Assembly: GCF_000299035.1 (NCBI RefSeq)
Contig: NZ_JH921520.1
Coordinates: 242 to 64,241 of the forward strand
Length of the DNA: 64,000 nt
From: Bacillus bingmayongensis
GTDB lineage: Bacteria; Bacillota; Bacilli; Bacillales; Bacillaceae_G
Direction: 5' to 3'
Numbering within the stretch: position 1 is the first letter of the stretch; every line of letters begins with the position of its first letter. The notes beneath the pieces were generated by a model. The model had not been told where the DNA came from. It made no database searches and saw only the letters and a list, made by a program, of their open reading frames with translations. The translations under genes and the position numbers were made by a program. This document shows, piece after piece, positions 9,896-19,087 of this stretch.

Positions 9896-11332
9896 GTGAA
9901 TATTTTATTTGCAGTATCAGAATGCGTACCGTTTATTAAATCAGGAGGCTTAGCAGATGTTGCGGGTGCACTTCCAAAAGAATTGAAAAAATTAGGGGTA
10001 AACGTCCGCATTATACTTCCAAACTACAGTCTTATTCCTAAGCATTTACGAGAAGCATGTACGCTTCATAAGGTAGTCAATGTTCAGCTCGGCTGGCGAA
10101 ACCAATATTGCGGGATTTTAAAAGGGGAGCAAGACGGGATTACGTATTATTTAATCGACAATGAATATTATTTTAAAAGGGATTCTCTTTACGGCCATTA
10201 TGATGATGGAGAACGTTTTTCTTTCTTTTCTAAAGCAGTGTTAGAGTGTATGCCGCACTTAGATTTTGAAGTGGATATCCTTCATAGTCATGATTGGCAT
10301 ACTGCGATGGCAAATTTTTTACTGCGTGAAAAGTATGGGGACAACCCATTATATCAACATATTAAAACTGTTTATACGATTCATAATTTGCAGTTCCAAG
10401 GTGTGTTTCCTCGTGAGGTTATGCATGATTTACTGGAGCTTGGTGATGAATATTTTGATAGTGAACAGCTTGAATTTTATGGGAACGTTAACTTTATGAA
10501 AGGCGGCATCATCGCTTCAAATCGCATTACAGCGGTTAGCCCAACATATAAAGAAGAGATTCAATATGAATTTTTTGGAGAAAAACTAGATGGTTTGTTG
10601 CGCAAATATAATGATAAGCTGATCGGGATTGTAAATGGTATTGATACGAGCGTATATAATCCGAAAACAGATGCGTATATTACTACGCAGTATGATGCTG
10701 AGTCGTTATGTGATAAGCAAGATAATAAACGTGCATTACAGCGTTACTTCGGTTTGCCAGAAAAAGAAGATACGCCAATTATTTCAATGGTAACGCGATT
10801 AACAAAGCAAAAAGGTCTCGACTTAGTACGTACTGTCTTTCATGAAATGATGGAAGACGATGTACAATGTATCATTTTAGGATCAGGGGATTCTGAGTAT
10901 GAGCAATTTTTTGAATGGATGGCATATGAGTATCCAGAAAAAGTGAAAGTGTATATCGGCTTTAATGAAGAGTTAGCACATCAAGTATACGCAGGCAGCG
11001 ATTTATTTTTAATGCCATCATTGTTTGAACCATGCGGACTCGGACAACTCATTGCACTAGCATATGGTGTAATCCCAATTGTAAGAGAAACGGGAGGATT
11101 GAACGATACAGTTCAGTCTTATAATGAGAAAACAGAGACTGGAAATGGCTTCAGTTTTAGAAATTTTAACGCTCATGACATGCTACATACGGTTCGTCGT
11201 GCGCTTGCGTATTACCATAATAAACCGGTATGGAATCAACTTGTAAAACAGGCAATGACAGAGGATTATAGCTGGAAAAAGTCGGCTCTTGCATACAAGG
11301 AACTGTATAAAAGTTTGCTGAAACACTCTTAG
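9896..11332 (+). CDS. glgA: glycogen synthase GlgA
   Basis: 478-residue GT5 glycosyltransferase that adds glucose from ADP-glucose to growing alpha-1,4 chains. The N-terminal ADP-glucose motif [13 protein letters not shown] is at residues 15-27, and the C-terminal GT-B half has [11 protein letters not shown] near 380 with the catalytic Glu. The start is uncertain. The GTG at 9896 is where relatives begin ([10 protein letters not shown]), but only a weak Shine-Dalgarno precedes it. The frame is open back to 9827, and a strong GGGAGG at 9835-9840 has no start codon at proper spacing in this frame. A 255-base gap from glgD holds a repeat and a hairpin. The stop abuts glgP. Confidence 0.94.
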   Translation: MNILFAVSECVPFIKSGGLADVAGALPKELKKLGVNVRIILPNYSLIPKHLREACTLHKVVNVQLGWRNQYCGILKGEQDGITYYLIDNEYYFKRDSLYGHYDDGERFSFFSKAVLECMPHLDFEVDILHSHDWHTAMANFLLREKYGDNPLYQHIKTVYTIHNLQFQGVFPREVMHDLLELGDEYFDSEQLEFYGNVNFMKGGIIASNRITAVSPTYKEEIQYEFFGEKLDGLLRKYNDKLIGIVNGIDTSVYNPKTDAYITTQYDAESLCDKQDNKRALQRYFGLPEKEDTPIISMVTRLTKQKGLDLVRTVFHEMMEDDVQCIILGSGDSEYEQFFEWMAYEYPEKVKVYIGFNEELAHQVYAGSDLFLMPSLFEPCGLGQLIALAYGVIPIVRETGGLNDTVQSYNEKTETGNGFSFRNFNAHDMLHTVRRALAYYHNKPVWNQLVKQAMTEDYSWKKSALAYKELYKSLLKHS

Positions 11333-11344
11333 GTGGTGAAAAAA

Positions 11345-13753
11345 ATGTTTACTCATGTTGAAAGCTTTAAAGCAGCTTTTTTAGAAAAACTAGAAACGAT
11401 GTATGGAAAAAGTTTCAAAGATTCTACAAGTCGTGATCAGTATAATACACTTGGTCATATGGTACGTGAGTATATGAATCAGCACTGGATTGCAACAAAT
11501 GAAAGGTACCGGGCAGGGAATCAAAAGCAAATGTATTACTTATCTATTGAGTTTTTACTTGGTCGTTTGCTCGGTAGTAACTTACTAAATCTAGGTATCC
11601 GTGATGTATGTAAACAGGGCCTTTCAGAGCTTGGAATTTCATTGAAAGAATTAGAAGAAAGTGAAGCGGATGCAGGGCTTGGCAACGGAGGACTTGGCCG
11701 CCTTGCAGCCTGTTTTCTTGATTCACTTGCATCGTTAAACCTTCCAGGACACGGATGTGGTATTCGTTATAAGCATGGTTTATTTGATCAGAAAATTGTC
11801 GATGGGTATCAGGTGGAGTTGCCTGAACAGTGGCTTCGTCATGAAAATGTATGGGAAGTAAGAAGGCATGATCAAGCAGTGGAAGTGAGTTACTTTGGAC
11901 AAGTGGAAGCTGTGCAAATCAATGGCCGCTTAGAATTTCGCCATACTGACGCAGAAGTTGTTATGGCGGTTCCGTATGATGTTCCGGTTGTTGGGTATGA
12001 AACAAGCACTGTGAATACACTTCGACTTTGGAACGCAGAACCAGTTCCTTTTCCACAAAATTGCAAAGATATTTTAAAATATAAACGTGATACAGAAGTA
12101 GTATCAGAATTTTTATATCCTGATGATACACATGATGAAGGGAAAATATTACGTTTAAAACAGCAGTATTTTCTTGTATCGGCAAGCTTACAAAATATCG
12201 TTCGTTTGCATCGTGAGCGTAACGGGACGCTTCGAAATTTGCATGAAAAAATTGCGATTCATATTAATGATACACACCCAGTTCTGGCAATTCCAGAACT
12301 CATGCGTATTTTACTTGATGAAGAAAAGCTCTCTTGGGAAGAAGCATGGGATATTACGACTCAGACGATTTCTTATACGAATCATACGACATTATCAGAA
12401 GCACTGGAGAAGTGGCCGATTCATATCTTTAAACCGTTATTACCACGGATTTATATGATTATTGAAGAAATCAACGAACGTTTTTGTCATGAACTGTGGG
12501 AGCGGTATCCGTATGATTGGAAGCGAATTGAAGACATGGCGATCATTGCGCATGACCTTGTCAAAATGGCGCATTTAGCAATTGTCGGAAGTTATAGTGT
12601 AAATGGCGTCGCAAAAATTCATACGGAAATTTTAAAACAACGTGAAATGCGATTGTTTTATGAATTTTACCCAGATAAATTTAATAATAAGACAAATGGA
12701 ATCGCGCATCGGCGCTGGCTTATGAAAGCAAATCCGCAGCTCACAAACCTCATTTCAGAAGCGATTGGAACGGAGTGGAAGAAGCAGCCCGAGAGGTTAC
12801 AATTACTGCAAGATTATCGGTATGACACTGTTTTTCAAGATAAGTTGCAAGATGTAAAGCAAGAGCGTAAACATATTTTAGCAGAGCGGATTCATAATAA
12901 AATGGGGATTATCATTAATCCAAGTTCCATTTTTGATGTACAAGTGAAGCGATTGCACGCTTACAAAAGACAATTATTAAATGTGTTACATATTTTATAT
13001 TTGTACAATCGTTTAAAAGAGGATTCAAGCTTTTCGTTTTATCCGCGCACGTTCATTTTTGGAGCGAAAGCATCGCCAGGATATTATTATGCAAAAAAAA
13101 TTATTAAATTAATAAATGAGCTTGCTAGAAAGGTAAATGAGGATCCGTATGTAAGTCAATATATAAAAGTTATCTTTCTAGAAAACTATCGTGTTTCCTT
13201 AGCGGAAGATATTTTCCCAGCAGCAGATGTAAGTGAACAAATTTCTACAGCGAGTAAAGAAGCATCAGGAACAGGGAATATGAAGTTTATGATGAATGGT
13301 GCCATTACGCTTGGAACGCTGGATGGAGCCAATATTGAAATTAGAGAAAAAGTGGGAGATGAAGCCTGTTTTATCTTCGGCTTAACAGCGGAAGAAGTGC
13401 TTCATTATTATCAAAATGGTGGCTATCGTGCAAATGATTACTATCACCACAATATGCACATTAAAAAAATAGTGGATCAGTTAACAAATGGCTTTTTCCA
13501 AAATGCCGGAGCTGAATTTGAAGCGATTTACGATTCGCTTGTCATTCAAAACGATGAGTACTTTGTCCTCCGTGATTTTAGCCCATATGCAGAGCGCCAA
13601 GAAGATGTAGGAAGAGCATATGAAAACAGAAGAAAATGGCTAGAAATGTCGATCATCAATATTGCACAATCAGGGCACTTTGCGAGTGATCGTACAATTT
13701 TGGAGTATAGTAATGAGATTTGGGGTATTGGTGATAGGGTTAAGCTTTCGTGA
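11345..13753 (+). CDS. glgP: glycogen phosphorylase GlgP
   Basis: 802-residue GT35 phosphorylase that releases glucose-1-phosphate from glycogen chain ends. The pyridoxal-phosphate site is EASGTGNMKFMMNG near residue 640, with its Lys. The N-terminal motifs YYLSIEFLLGR and AGLGNGGLGRLAACFLDS are intact, and length matches the family. GGTGGTG lies 7 bases before ATG 11345, overlapping the glgA stop; in-frame GTGs at 11333 and 11336 are less likely starts. Last gene of the operon, so synthesis and breakdown enzymes are made together. A repeat copy and a hairpin with a T run follow. Confidence 0.96.
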   Translation: MFTHVESFKAAFLEKLETMYGKSFKDSTSRDQYNTLGHMVREYMNQHWIATNERYRAGNQKQMYYLSIEFLLGRLLGSNLLNLGIRDVCKQGLSELGISLKELEESEADAGLGNGGLGRLAACFLDSLASLNLPGHGCGIRYKHGLFDQKIVDGYQVELPEQWLRHENVWEVRRHDQAVEVSYFGQVEAVQINGRLEFRHTDAEVVMAVPYDVPVVGYETSTVNTLRLWNAEPVPFPQNCKDILKYKRDTEVVSEFLYPDDTHDEGKILRLKQQYFLVSASLQNIVRLHRERNGTLRNLHEKIAIHINDTHPVLAIPELMRILLDEEKLSWEEAWDITTQTISYTNHTTLSEALEKWPIHIFKPLLPRIYMIIEEINERFCHELWERYPYDWKRIEDMAIIAHDLVKMAHLAIVGSYSVNGVAKIHTEILKQREMRLFYEFYPDKFNNKTNGIAHRRWLMKANPQLTNLISEAIGTEWKKQPERLQLLQDYRYDTVFQDKLQDVKQERKHILAERIHNKMGIIINPSSIFDVQVKRLHAYKRQLLNVLHILYLYNRLKEDSSFSFYPRTFIFGAKASPGYYYAKKIIKLINELARKVNEDPYVSQYIKVIFLENYRVSLAEDIFPAADVSEQISTASKEASGTGNMKFMMNGAITLGTLDGANIEIREKVGDEACFIFGLTAEEVLHYYQNGGYRANDYYHHNMHIKKIVDQLTNGFFQNAGAEFEAIYDSLVIQNDEYFVLRDFSPYAERQEDVGRAYENRRKWLEMSIINIAQSGHFASDRTILEYSNEIWGIGDRVKLS

Positions 13754-13778
13754 GGTAAAGATATAAATTAAAGAGCTT

Positions 13779-13937
13779 GCTTTTTAGGTGGGAGAGAGGA
13801 TCCAGCCATGGATAGAAGCGGTCAGATCCTTTTTTAGCCCCATGCCAAGTGAAGACAAAAGGAGAAAAAGAGTGGAGGGTACTGTGTTCCTTCATAGCAG
13901 CAACTTATATGCCTAAAAATCAAAATGAATATATAGG
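13779..13937 (+). repeat. interspersed repeat family 'GGTGGGAGAGAG', copy B
   Basis: Full-length form running from GGTGGGAGAGAGGATCC through GCCCCATGCCAAGTGAA to AAAAATCAAAATGAATATATAGG. It lies in the 3' region of glgP in the same direction as the gene. Confidence 0.8.
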
Positions 13938-13947
13938 AATAATATAG

Positions 13948-13980
13948 AGTCCCTTGTGAAGATTTAGAGGGGCTTTTATT
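13948..13980 (+). terminator. glg operon terminator
   Basis: AGTCCCTT.. / ..AGGGGCT stem followed by TTTTATTT, about 195 bases after glgP and just after repeat copy B. Confidence 0.65.
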
Positions 13981-14081
13981 TATGGATTGGAGAATATAAA
14001 AATAAGTACGTTATATTTTAGTATTGGATTCTTTTTATTATGAAAAAAGTGGATAAAGTAATTATGAACCGAGGTGAAAGT

Positions 14082-14636
14082 ATGCAAAATAGCTATGAAC
14101 TTCCGAAATTAGAAACAAAGCGTCTGCTACTAACAAAATTAGATATGTCTCATTTAGACGATTTATTTGAAGTCTATTCGAATCCTCAAACGACTACATA
14201 TGTACCTCGAAATATACATGAAAATAAAGAAGAGACTCATAGTTTATTAGAAAAGATGATGGAAACAACAAAGGAAGGTAAGTCTTTTGTTTGGTCCGTT
14301 ATTTTTCAGGAGAATCAAAAAGCGATAGGAACCTGTGGTATTTGGATATTACCGCACAGTAGTGCTTCTTTAGGAGCGGTTATCAGTCCGTTGTATTGGG
14401 GAAAGGGCCTCATTGTTGAAGCTTTGGAAGAGCTCATAAAGTTTGGTTTTCAGGAGTTAAGTTTGAATCGTATTGAAGGAAGATGTAATGTGAAAAATAT
14501 AGCGTCTGAACGAGTGATGCAAAAGTTAAAGATGACCTATGAAGGAACATTGAGACAAAGTGTAAAAATTAATGAGAGATATTGTGATTCTAAGGTATAT
14601 TCTCTTTTGAAACAAGAATATGATAGTTCCCGGTAA
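14082..14636 (+). CDS. GNAT family N-acetyltransferase (RimJ/RimL-like)
   Basis: 184-residue cytoplasmic acetyltransferase. The N-terminal LETKRLLLTKLD opening and the acyl-CoA region LGAVISPLYWGKGLIVEALEELIKFGF near residues 93-119 (P-x-x-x-G-K-G) are typical of the RimJ/RimL subgroup, as is NRIEGRCNVKNIASERVMQKL. The substrate, whether a protein N-terminus or a small molecule, cannot be read from sequence. ATG 14082 is chosen because CGAGGTGA lies 5-6 bases upstream; the frame is open back to 14040 with no good site. Single gene with its own terminator. Confidence 0.9.
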   Translation: MQNSYELPKLETKRLLLTKLDMSHLDDLFEVYSNPQTTTYVPRNIHENKEETHSLLEKMMETTKEGKSFVWSVIFQENQKAIGTCGIWILPHSSASLGAVISPLYWGKGLIVEALEELIKFGFQELSLNRIEGRCNVKNIASERVMQKLKMTYEGTLRQSVKINERYCDSKVYSLLKQEYDSSR

Positions 14637-14640
14637 AGTC

Positions 14641-14671
14641 AAACAGCTTGGAAACTTCCAAGCTGTTTTTG
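14641..14671. terminator. bidirectional terminator
   Basis: AAACAGCTTGGAA / TTCCAAGCTGTTT stem with Ts on the plus side. It separates the acetyltransferase gene from the converging small membrane protein gene. Confidence 0.9.
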
Positions 14672-14672
14672 A

Positions 14673-14816
14673 TTATTCCACTATAGAGATATAAGGCGTC
14701 ACCGAATACAGCATACCAGTCCCACCATATTCCTCTGTAGCGAAGTATGAGAATGTAAAGAAACCCGTAACTGCAAATAATAGAACAAGAAAAATTGCAA
14801 AGAAATATTTTAGCAT
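14673..14816 (-). CDS. small membrane protein of unknown function (47 aa)
   Basis: Open frame of 47 codons. GAGGGG lies 7 bases before the ATG. The product starts MLKYFFAIFLVLLFAVTGF, a single strongly hydrophobic segment of about 20 residues, and continues with a short tail (SYFATEEYGGTGMLYSVTPY) probably outside the membrane. No family is recognised. It is the only gene that explains this stretch, converges on the terminator at 14641, and lies downstream of the lipase gene on the same strand. Confidence 0.65.
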   Translation of the reverse strand: MLKYFFAIFLVLLFAVTGFFTFSYFATEEYGGTGMLYSVTPYISIVE

Positions 14817-14892
14817 GTATGGTCCCCTCATCCGAAGTTAGTTACATATATTATTATAATATACTATCATTGTGTTTCCAAATGTTTCCGTA

Positions 14893-15615
14893 TCAAAAAT
14901 GAGAAGTCAGACATGCTTTGTATGTTGTCATGGAATGGTTGTTGGTGATAGATTTTGTGTTTTTTGTAAATGTCATATTGTGATGAACATGTGCATATTC
15001 CCAGTCTTGGTCATTAAAATGTACTTTGCGCGGGGGAAGCAGTGGGACGACATCGAATAAATTAACGAAGCGAAAGCTGCTGGCTACTTGCAGCTTATAG
15101 TAGTTTCGAAAGGTGATATCCCCAACCTTTGGAGAAGCGAAGTTATAGAGACCGTATTGTGCAAATGCAGTATTAACGCGTGCATCTAATATATGTAGTG
15201 TAGCAAGTGCTCCGCCTAGGCTATGTCCTGTAGCAAGAAGTGTTTTATTTGCTGGTAAAGAGACGAGCATATCCATAATCGTATCGCGGCAAGACTCGTA
15301 AGTAGAGAGAAAGCCGTTATGAACGTTGCCGCTATTTAGTGCATATGGATAAGGCTTTTGATTAACAAGAGAATCAATAACCCAATCTGGCTCCGTTTGT
15401 GTTCCCCGAAAGGCAACGATGATGGTATCTTCAGATTCTAAGATGAAACCAAACCATTCTGTTGTTTGAAGCGCTTTAGCTTGAAAACCTTGTACATATT
15501 GAAATCCATCAGGTATTTGGAAAACTCCATTTTGTTTATATTGTTCATATGTTAACTCGCAGCAAGAAGCTAACAATATGGCGGTATCTTTGTCAAAGGA
15601 TAAAGGAGCACGCAT
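14893..15615 (-). CDS. lipase class 3 family protein
   Basis: 240-residue alpha/beta hydrolase of the class 3 lipase family. The oxyanion motif VAFRGTQTEPDW is near residue 68, the nucleophile elbow TGHSLGGA has Ser122, and FVNLFDVVPLLP carries the likely catalytic Asp near 190, followed by candidate histidines in YAHVHHN. No signal peptide is visible, so it is probably cytoplasmic. The substrate is unknown; acylglycerols or other esters are possible. ATG at 15615 has GAGGAGGG 8 bases upstream; an in-frame TTG six codons earlier overlaps that site and is rejected. Confidence 0.9.
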   Translation of the reverse strand: MRAPLSFDKDTAILLASCCELTYEQYKQNGVFQIPDGFQYVQGFQAKALQTTEWFGFILESEDTIIVAFRGTQTEPDWVIDSLVNQKPYPYALNSGNVHNGFLSTYESCRDTIMDMLVSLPANKTLLATGHSLGGALATLHILDARVNTAFAQYGLYNFASPKVGDITFRNYYKLQVASSFRFVNLFDVVPLLPPRKVHFNDQDWEYAHVHHNMTFTKNTKSITNNHSMTTYKACLTSHF

Positions 15616-15738
15616 CAAGAAAGCCCTCCTCAAGAAGAAAAGTATAGTTCAATATATGATTCAAAGAGGGGAATCATTCTTTGAGTAGCTTTAAAACAAA
15701 GCGAGATAAAAAAGTGAATGTTTTTTACTAATTAACAC

Positions 15739-15769
15739 TTGAACCTCCAGTTACGTGAGGCAGTATGAT
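15739..15769 (+). promoter_or_regulatory. MerR-type promoter and operator
   Basis: TTGAAC and TATGAT are separated by 19 bases, the overlong spacing of MerR-controlled promoters. The spacer holds the dyad CCTC-N8-GAGG. It lies just upstream of the MerR gene, so autoregulation by untwisting is likely. Confidence 0.8.
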
Positions 15770-15812
15770 TTGGGTAACCACATCGGTAAAAAGAATGTAG
15801 GGGGAAATTAAG

Positions 15813-16595
15813 ATGAGTAAAAGTGAAAATTATTCAATTGGAGAGTTTTCTAAAAGAACAGGCACATCAATACGGACGCTACATTATTATGATGAAATTG
15901 GATTACTAACACCAGAAAAACATTTTAGTTCCAGACATCGAATATATAAAAATAAAGATATCTTAACGTTGCAAAAGATAGTGAGTCTTAAATTTTTAGG
16001 ATATAGTTTAGATGAAATACGTGTAATGATAAATATGGCTAGCTTTAACGTAAGCTTAAAAGAAACATTACAAAGTCAGAAACAAGCTTTTGAAGAAAAA
16101 AAGGAACATATCGAAACTTCTTTGAAAGCAATTAATCGAACAATTACTTTATTAGAAGATGAAGGGCAAGTAGATAGCGCCATTTTAATGAGTTTAATTC
16201 GTAATATACAAAAAGAAAGGGAACAACGCCTATGGCTTGAGGAATACATGGATAAGGAAGTCGTCGATCGGTTATACGATAAATCTGAAGAAGAGATGGT
16301 GGCATTGGATAAAGAATTTATTCAGTTGTCGAAGGAAGTAAAGAGATTATTTGGGAAGCCAGTCCATGATCCAGAGGTACAGAAGCTTGTCGATCAACAT
16401 ATGAAGGCAACTCTTACATATGTGGGAGAAGAGGCGGTATATTCTTTGAATGAATTAGAAAATATGGAAGATCAGTATGAGAATATGATTCCGTCTCCGT
16501 ATACAAAGGAAGAGGAAGAATGGTTAAAACGAGCAATGGAGTATTATATGATTCAAAACGGTATGTATAGTCCTACAGGAGAAGAGGATAAGTGA
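15813..16595 (+). CDS. MerR family regulator with TipAS drug-sensing domain
   Basis: 260 residues. A MerR winged helix (YSIGEFSKRTGTSIRTLHYYDEIGLL, residues 7-32) is followed by a coiled-coil dimer helix around 80-125 and a C-terminal domain of about 130 residues resembling the TipAS fold, which traps thiopeptide antibiotics and other multidrug ligands in Streptomyces TipAL and Bacillus Mta. No transporter gene is adjacent, so targets besides its own promoter are unknown. GGGGG lies shortly before the ATG. The upstream promoter has the 19-base spacer and dyad expected for its own control. A bidirectional terminator follows. Confidence 0.9.
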   Translation: MSKSENYSIGEFSKRTGTSIRTLHYYDEIGLLTPEKHFSSRHRIYKNKDILTLQKIVSLKFLGYSLDEIRVMINMASFNVSLKETLQSQKQAFEEKKEHIETSLKAINRTITLLEDEGQVDSAILMSLIRNIQKEREQRLWLEEYMDKEVVDRLYDKSEEEMVALDKEFIQLSKEVKRLFGKPVHDPEVQKLVDQHMKATLTYVGEEAVYSLNELENMEDQYENMIPSPYTKEEEEWLKRAMEYYMIQNGMYSPTGEEDK

Positions 16596-16632
16596 AAAAT
16601 CGCTACGTCTTATGACGTAGCGATTTGTTTTT
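16594..16632. terminator. bidirectional terminator
   Basis: AAATCGCTACGTC / GACGTAGCGATTT stem with T-rich flanks between the MerR gene and the converging AIM24 gene. Confidence 0.92.
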
Positions 16633-17414
16633 TATTCTTTACCATCTAATAGGCGACCAAGTCCACCTAATACGCTACCTTCTCCGCTACTTTGAGCTGC
16701 AGGATTTGTAAGACGTGCTGCTAAACGGCTTAATGTTAAGGATTGAAGCCAAACAGTTCCTGGACCTTCTAACGTTGCGAAGAATAAACCTTCTCCGCCG
16801 AATAGAGCAGTTTTCACATTTCCTACAAATTGAATATCGTAGTCAACATCTTTTGTCATCGCAACGAGACAACCCGTATCGATACGTAATCTCTCGCCAG
16901 GTTTTAGTTCTCGTTTATAGATTGTTCCACCTGCATGCATGAAAGCAAGTCCGTCACCTTCAAGCTTTTGCATAATGAAGCCTTCACCGCCGAAAAAGCC
17001 GCTACCGATTTTTTTCGTGAATTCAATTCCGATTGAAACCCCTTTGGCTGCACAAAGGAAAGCGTCCTTTTGACAAACGACTTTTCCTTGATACTCTCTT
17101 AAATCAACTGGGACGATTTTCCCAGGGTACGGTGCAGCAAATGATACGTGACGTTTGCCATGACCTGTATTTGTGAATACAGTCATAAACATACTCTCAC
17201 CTGTAACGAGACGCTTTCCAGCACCCATTAGTTTACCGAAAAGACCGCTAGATTTTCCAGCACCGTCACCGAAGACTGTCTCCATTTCAATATGGTCTTC
17301 CATCATCATCATTGCACCAGCTTCTGCAATAACACTTTCCTCTGGATCTAATTCAATTTCAACGAACTGCATATCATCGCCGTATAATTTATAATCAATT
17401 TCATGTGCTTTCAT
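16632..17414 (-). CDS. AIM24 / TIGR00266 family protein
   Basis: 260-residue beta-rich protein of the AIM24 (formerly DUF124) family. Recurrent glycine-rich strands such as [22 protein letters not shown] and [18 protein letters not shown] show the internal repeats of the fold. Molecular function in bacteria is not established. No signal peptide or membrane segment is seen. ATG 17414 has GAGGTG 7 bases upstream; a GTG three codons earlier overlaps that site. A reverse-strand repeat copy lies about 90 bases upstream. Confidence 0.9.
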   Translation of the reverse strand: MKAHEIDYKLYGDDMQFVEIELDPEESVIAEAGAMMMMEDHIEMETVFGDGAGKSSGLFGKLMGAGKRLVTGESMFMTVFTNTGHGKRHVSFAAPYPGKIVPVDLREYQGKVVCQKDAFLCAAKGVSIGIEFTKKIGSGFFGGEGFIMQKLEGDGLAFMHAGGTIYKRELKPGERLRIDTGCLVAMTKDVDYDIQFVGNVKTALFGGEGLFFATLEGPGTVWLQSLTLSRLAARLTNPAAQSSGEGSVLGGLGRLLDGKE

Positions 17415-17504
17415 TATTTTCACCTCATATGTAGTGGATACTAATATTGTACAGAAATTAATGAGATTAGAAAACTGTAGTTTTGTTAATTTTCAAATAA
17501 AAAC

Positions 17505-17647
17505 CCATTTTGATTTTTAGGCATATAAGTCACTGCTGTAAAAATAAGAAGGGATCTCCACTCGTTTTCTCTTTTTGTTTTCATATGGCATGTGCTGGAA
17601 AAAGATATGACCGTTTCTATGCAAGGTCGGATGTTCCCTTACACTTA
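17505..17647 (-). repeat. interspersed repeat family 'GGTGGGAGAGAG', copy C (inverted)
   Basis: The reverse complement reads CATCCGACCTTGCATAGAAACGGTC, then ATGCCATATGAAAACAAAAAGAG, CGAGTGGAG, and ends ACTTATATGCCTAAAAATCAAAATGG, matching the other copies block for block. It is the only copy on the minus strand and lies upstream of the AIM24 gene rather than downstream. Confidence 0.75.
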
Positions 17648-17759
17648 AATAAAAGATTAAGTTGTATGTTGGTTTTTCAATTTGGATTTATATAGTTTAC
17701 ATATTTTGTGAACTTTTTAAAAAAACATGAGAAAAATGCTGAAATGAAAGTGTTCTCAT

Positions 17760-17788
17760 TTGACGTTTTTGATATAGCGTGATATAGT
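17760..17788 (+). promoter_or_regulatory. cold shock gene promoter
   Basis: TTGACG, 17 bases, TATAGT is a strong SigA promoter. It would give a leader of about 135 bases, the long structured 5' region known for csp messages. The leader holds the hairpin ATCCAC / GTGGAT around 17876-17895 just before the ribosome binding site. Confidence 0.75.
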
Positions 17789-17918
17789 GAAATCACTATT
17801 GAGCTACATAATGTGGTACGGAAATAAAGCGTGTTTAATTCAAGGCGTTAGGTCTGAGATACATCATGTCCTTTATATCCACCTTTTCATGTGGATTCAT
17901 AGTTTCATTTTTATTTAG

Positions 17919-18131
<213 letters not shown>

Positions 18132-18142
18132 TTAGCTAGCGA

Positions 18143-18178
18143 GAAAAAAGCATTCCGAATTTCGGAATGCTTTTTTTA
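18143..18178. terminator. csp terminator
   Basis: AAAAAAGCATTCCGAA / TTCGGAATGCTTTTTTT stem and T run. It probably also ends the converging yteA transcript. Confidence 0.93.
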
Positions 18179-18907
18179 TGCCTTCGAACCAGACTCATCC
18201 GAAGATAATTCCCCTTTATAAGTGCGTTCTTCAAAATCATCTAGCATTTGTTCATATTCCTCATGTGCTTCTGTCGCATAAACTTGCGGATTCTTTCCAT
18301 ACATATCTGTTCCGATGAAGTTTTCAAAATCTTCTACGTAACCGCGAGGTTCTTCAGCGTCTACATACATTTCATTAAAGTTTTTAGAATCGCGGCGTTC
18401 TAAATCCGCTGGTGTTTCTGATGTTCCATATAAAGCGACGTCCTGCCAAGCATCCTCTGCATCGTATCCTACGGCACTATCCATATCATATTTGCCAAAC
18501 GGTGGCTCTACTAATTCTTCTTCAATAGGACGTGCATCTAGGTTCAATTTATTCGTTGTATGTTCAATACAAGTTGTAGCAGTCGGCATTGCATCTAATC
18601 TTTCTAGCGGAATTTCTTCACCAGAAACTTCGCAAACACCGTATGTGCCAGCCTCAATTTTTTGCAAGGCGTGTTTTGTATCTTGCAGTTGTTTATGCCA
18701 AAATTCAATCAGTCCAAAATCTTTTTCGCGTTCATATAATTCGGTACCCATATCGCCAGGGTGATTATCATAAGCTGATAATTCTCCCACAGATTCCCGT
18801 TCAGAAGCACGGTCTTCACCCTCATGATTTTGCAGCGTTTGTTCTAGCTCTTGTTTTTGCTTTTCTAAAATAGACTTAAAATGATTGGTTTGTTGTGGAG
18901 TTAACAT
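18176..18907 (-). CDS. yteA: YteA family protein (DksA/TraR-like zinc finger)
   Basis: 243 residues. An N-terminal coiled-coil (LTPQQTNHFKSILEKQKQELEQTL) and an acidic charged region lead to a TraR/DksA-type finger at about 93-118 (YGVCEVSGEEIPLERLDAMPTATTCIEH). Of the four cysteines of a full finger only the first and last are seen, so zinc binding is doubtful. A long acidic tail follows. The YteA group occurs in spore formers and is linked to sporulation, but its role is not settled. ATG 18907 has AGGTGG 5 bases upstream; the GTG three codons earlier overlaps that site. Confidence 0.85.
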   Translation of the reverse strand: MLTPQQTNHFKSILEKQKQELEQTLQNHEGEDRASERESVGELSAYDNHPGDMGTELYEREKDFGLIEFWHKQLQDTKHALQKIEAGTYGVCEVSGEEIPLERLDAMPTATTCIEHTTNKLNLDARPIEEELVEPPFGKYDMDSAVGYDAEDAWQDVALYGTSETPADLERRDSKNFNEMYVDAEEPRGYVEDFENFIGTDMYGKNPQVYATEAHEEYEQMLDDFEERTYKGELSSDESGSKA

Positions 18908-19053
18908 TGTATCCACCTTCCTACAATTCGGTTTCTTTATGTAGTATGAGCTGGATTGTGGGAATTATGAGGAGGAATTTAGAGAGATAGCAGCGTCGTG
19001 AAATGTCGAACGATCAATATGTTGTGTCGAACCGCCGATATATTTTGAAAATG
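18908..19053. other. intergenic stretch upstream of yteA
   Basis: Contains the yteA ribosome binding site and presumably its promoter. Nothing else is recognised before the terminator and bcr1 element that follow. Confidence 0.5.
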
Positions 19054-19087
19054 AAAAAAGAAGCTGCTCTAGCAGCTCCTTTTTTAT
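19054..19087 (-). terminator. menA terminator
   Basis: AGCTGCT / AGCAGCT stem with A-rich and T-rich flanks on both sides. On the minus strand it ends transcripts coming out of menA through the bcr1 element. Confidence 0.75.

Noticed and set aside
14872-15060. 62-codon plus-strand Cys-rich frame
   Set aside because: Antisense of the lipase gene, with no ribosome binding site.
17510-17695. 61-codon plus-strand frame upstream of the cold shock gene
   Set aside because: Lies almost wholly in the inverted repeat copy C; no start signal.
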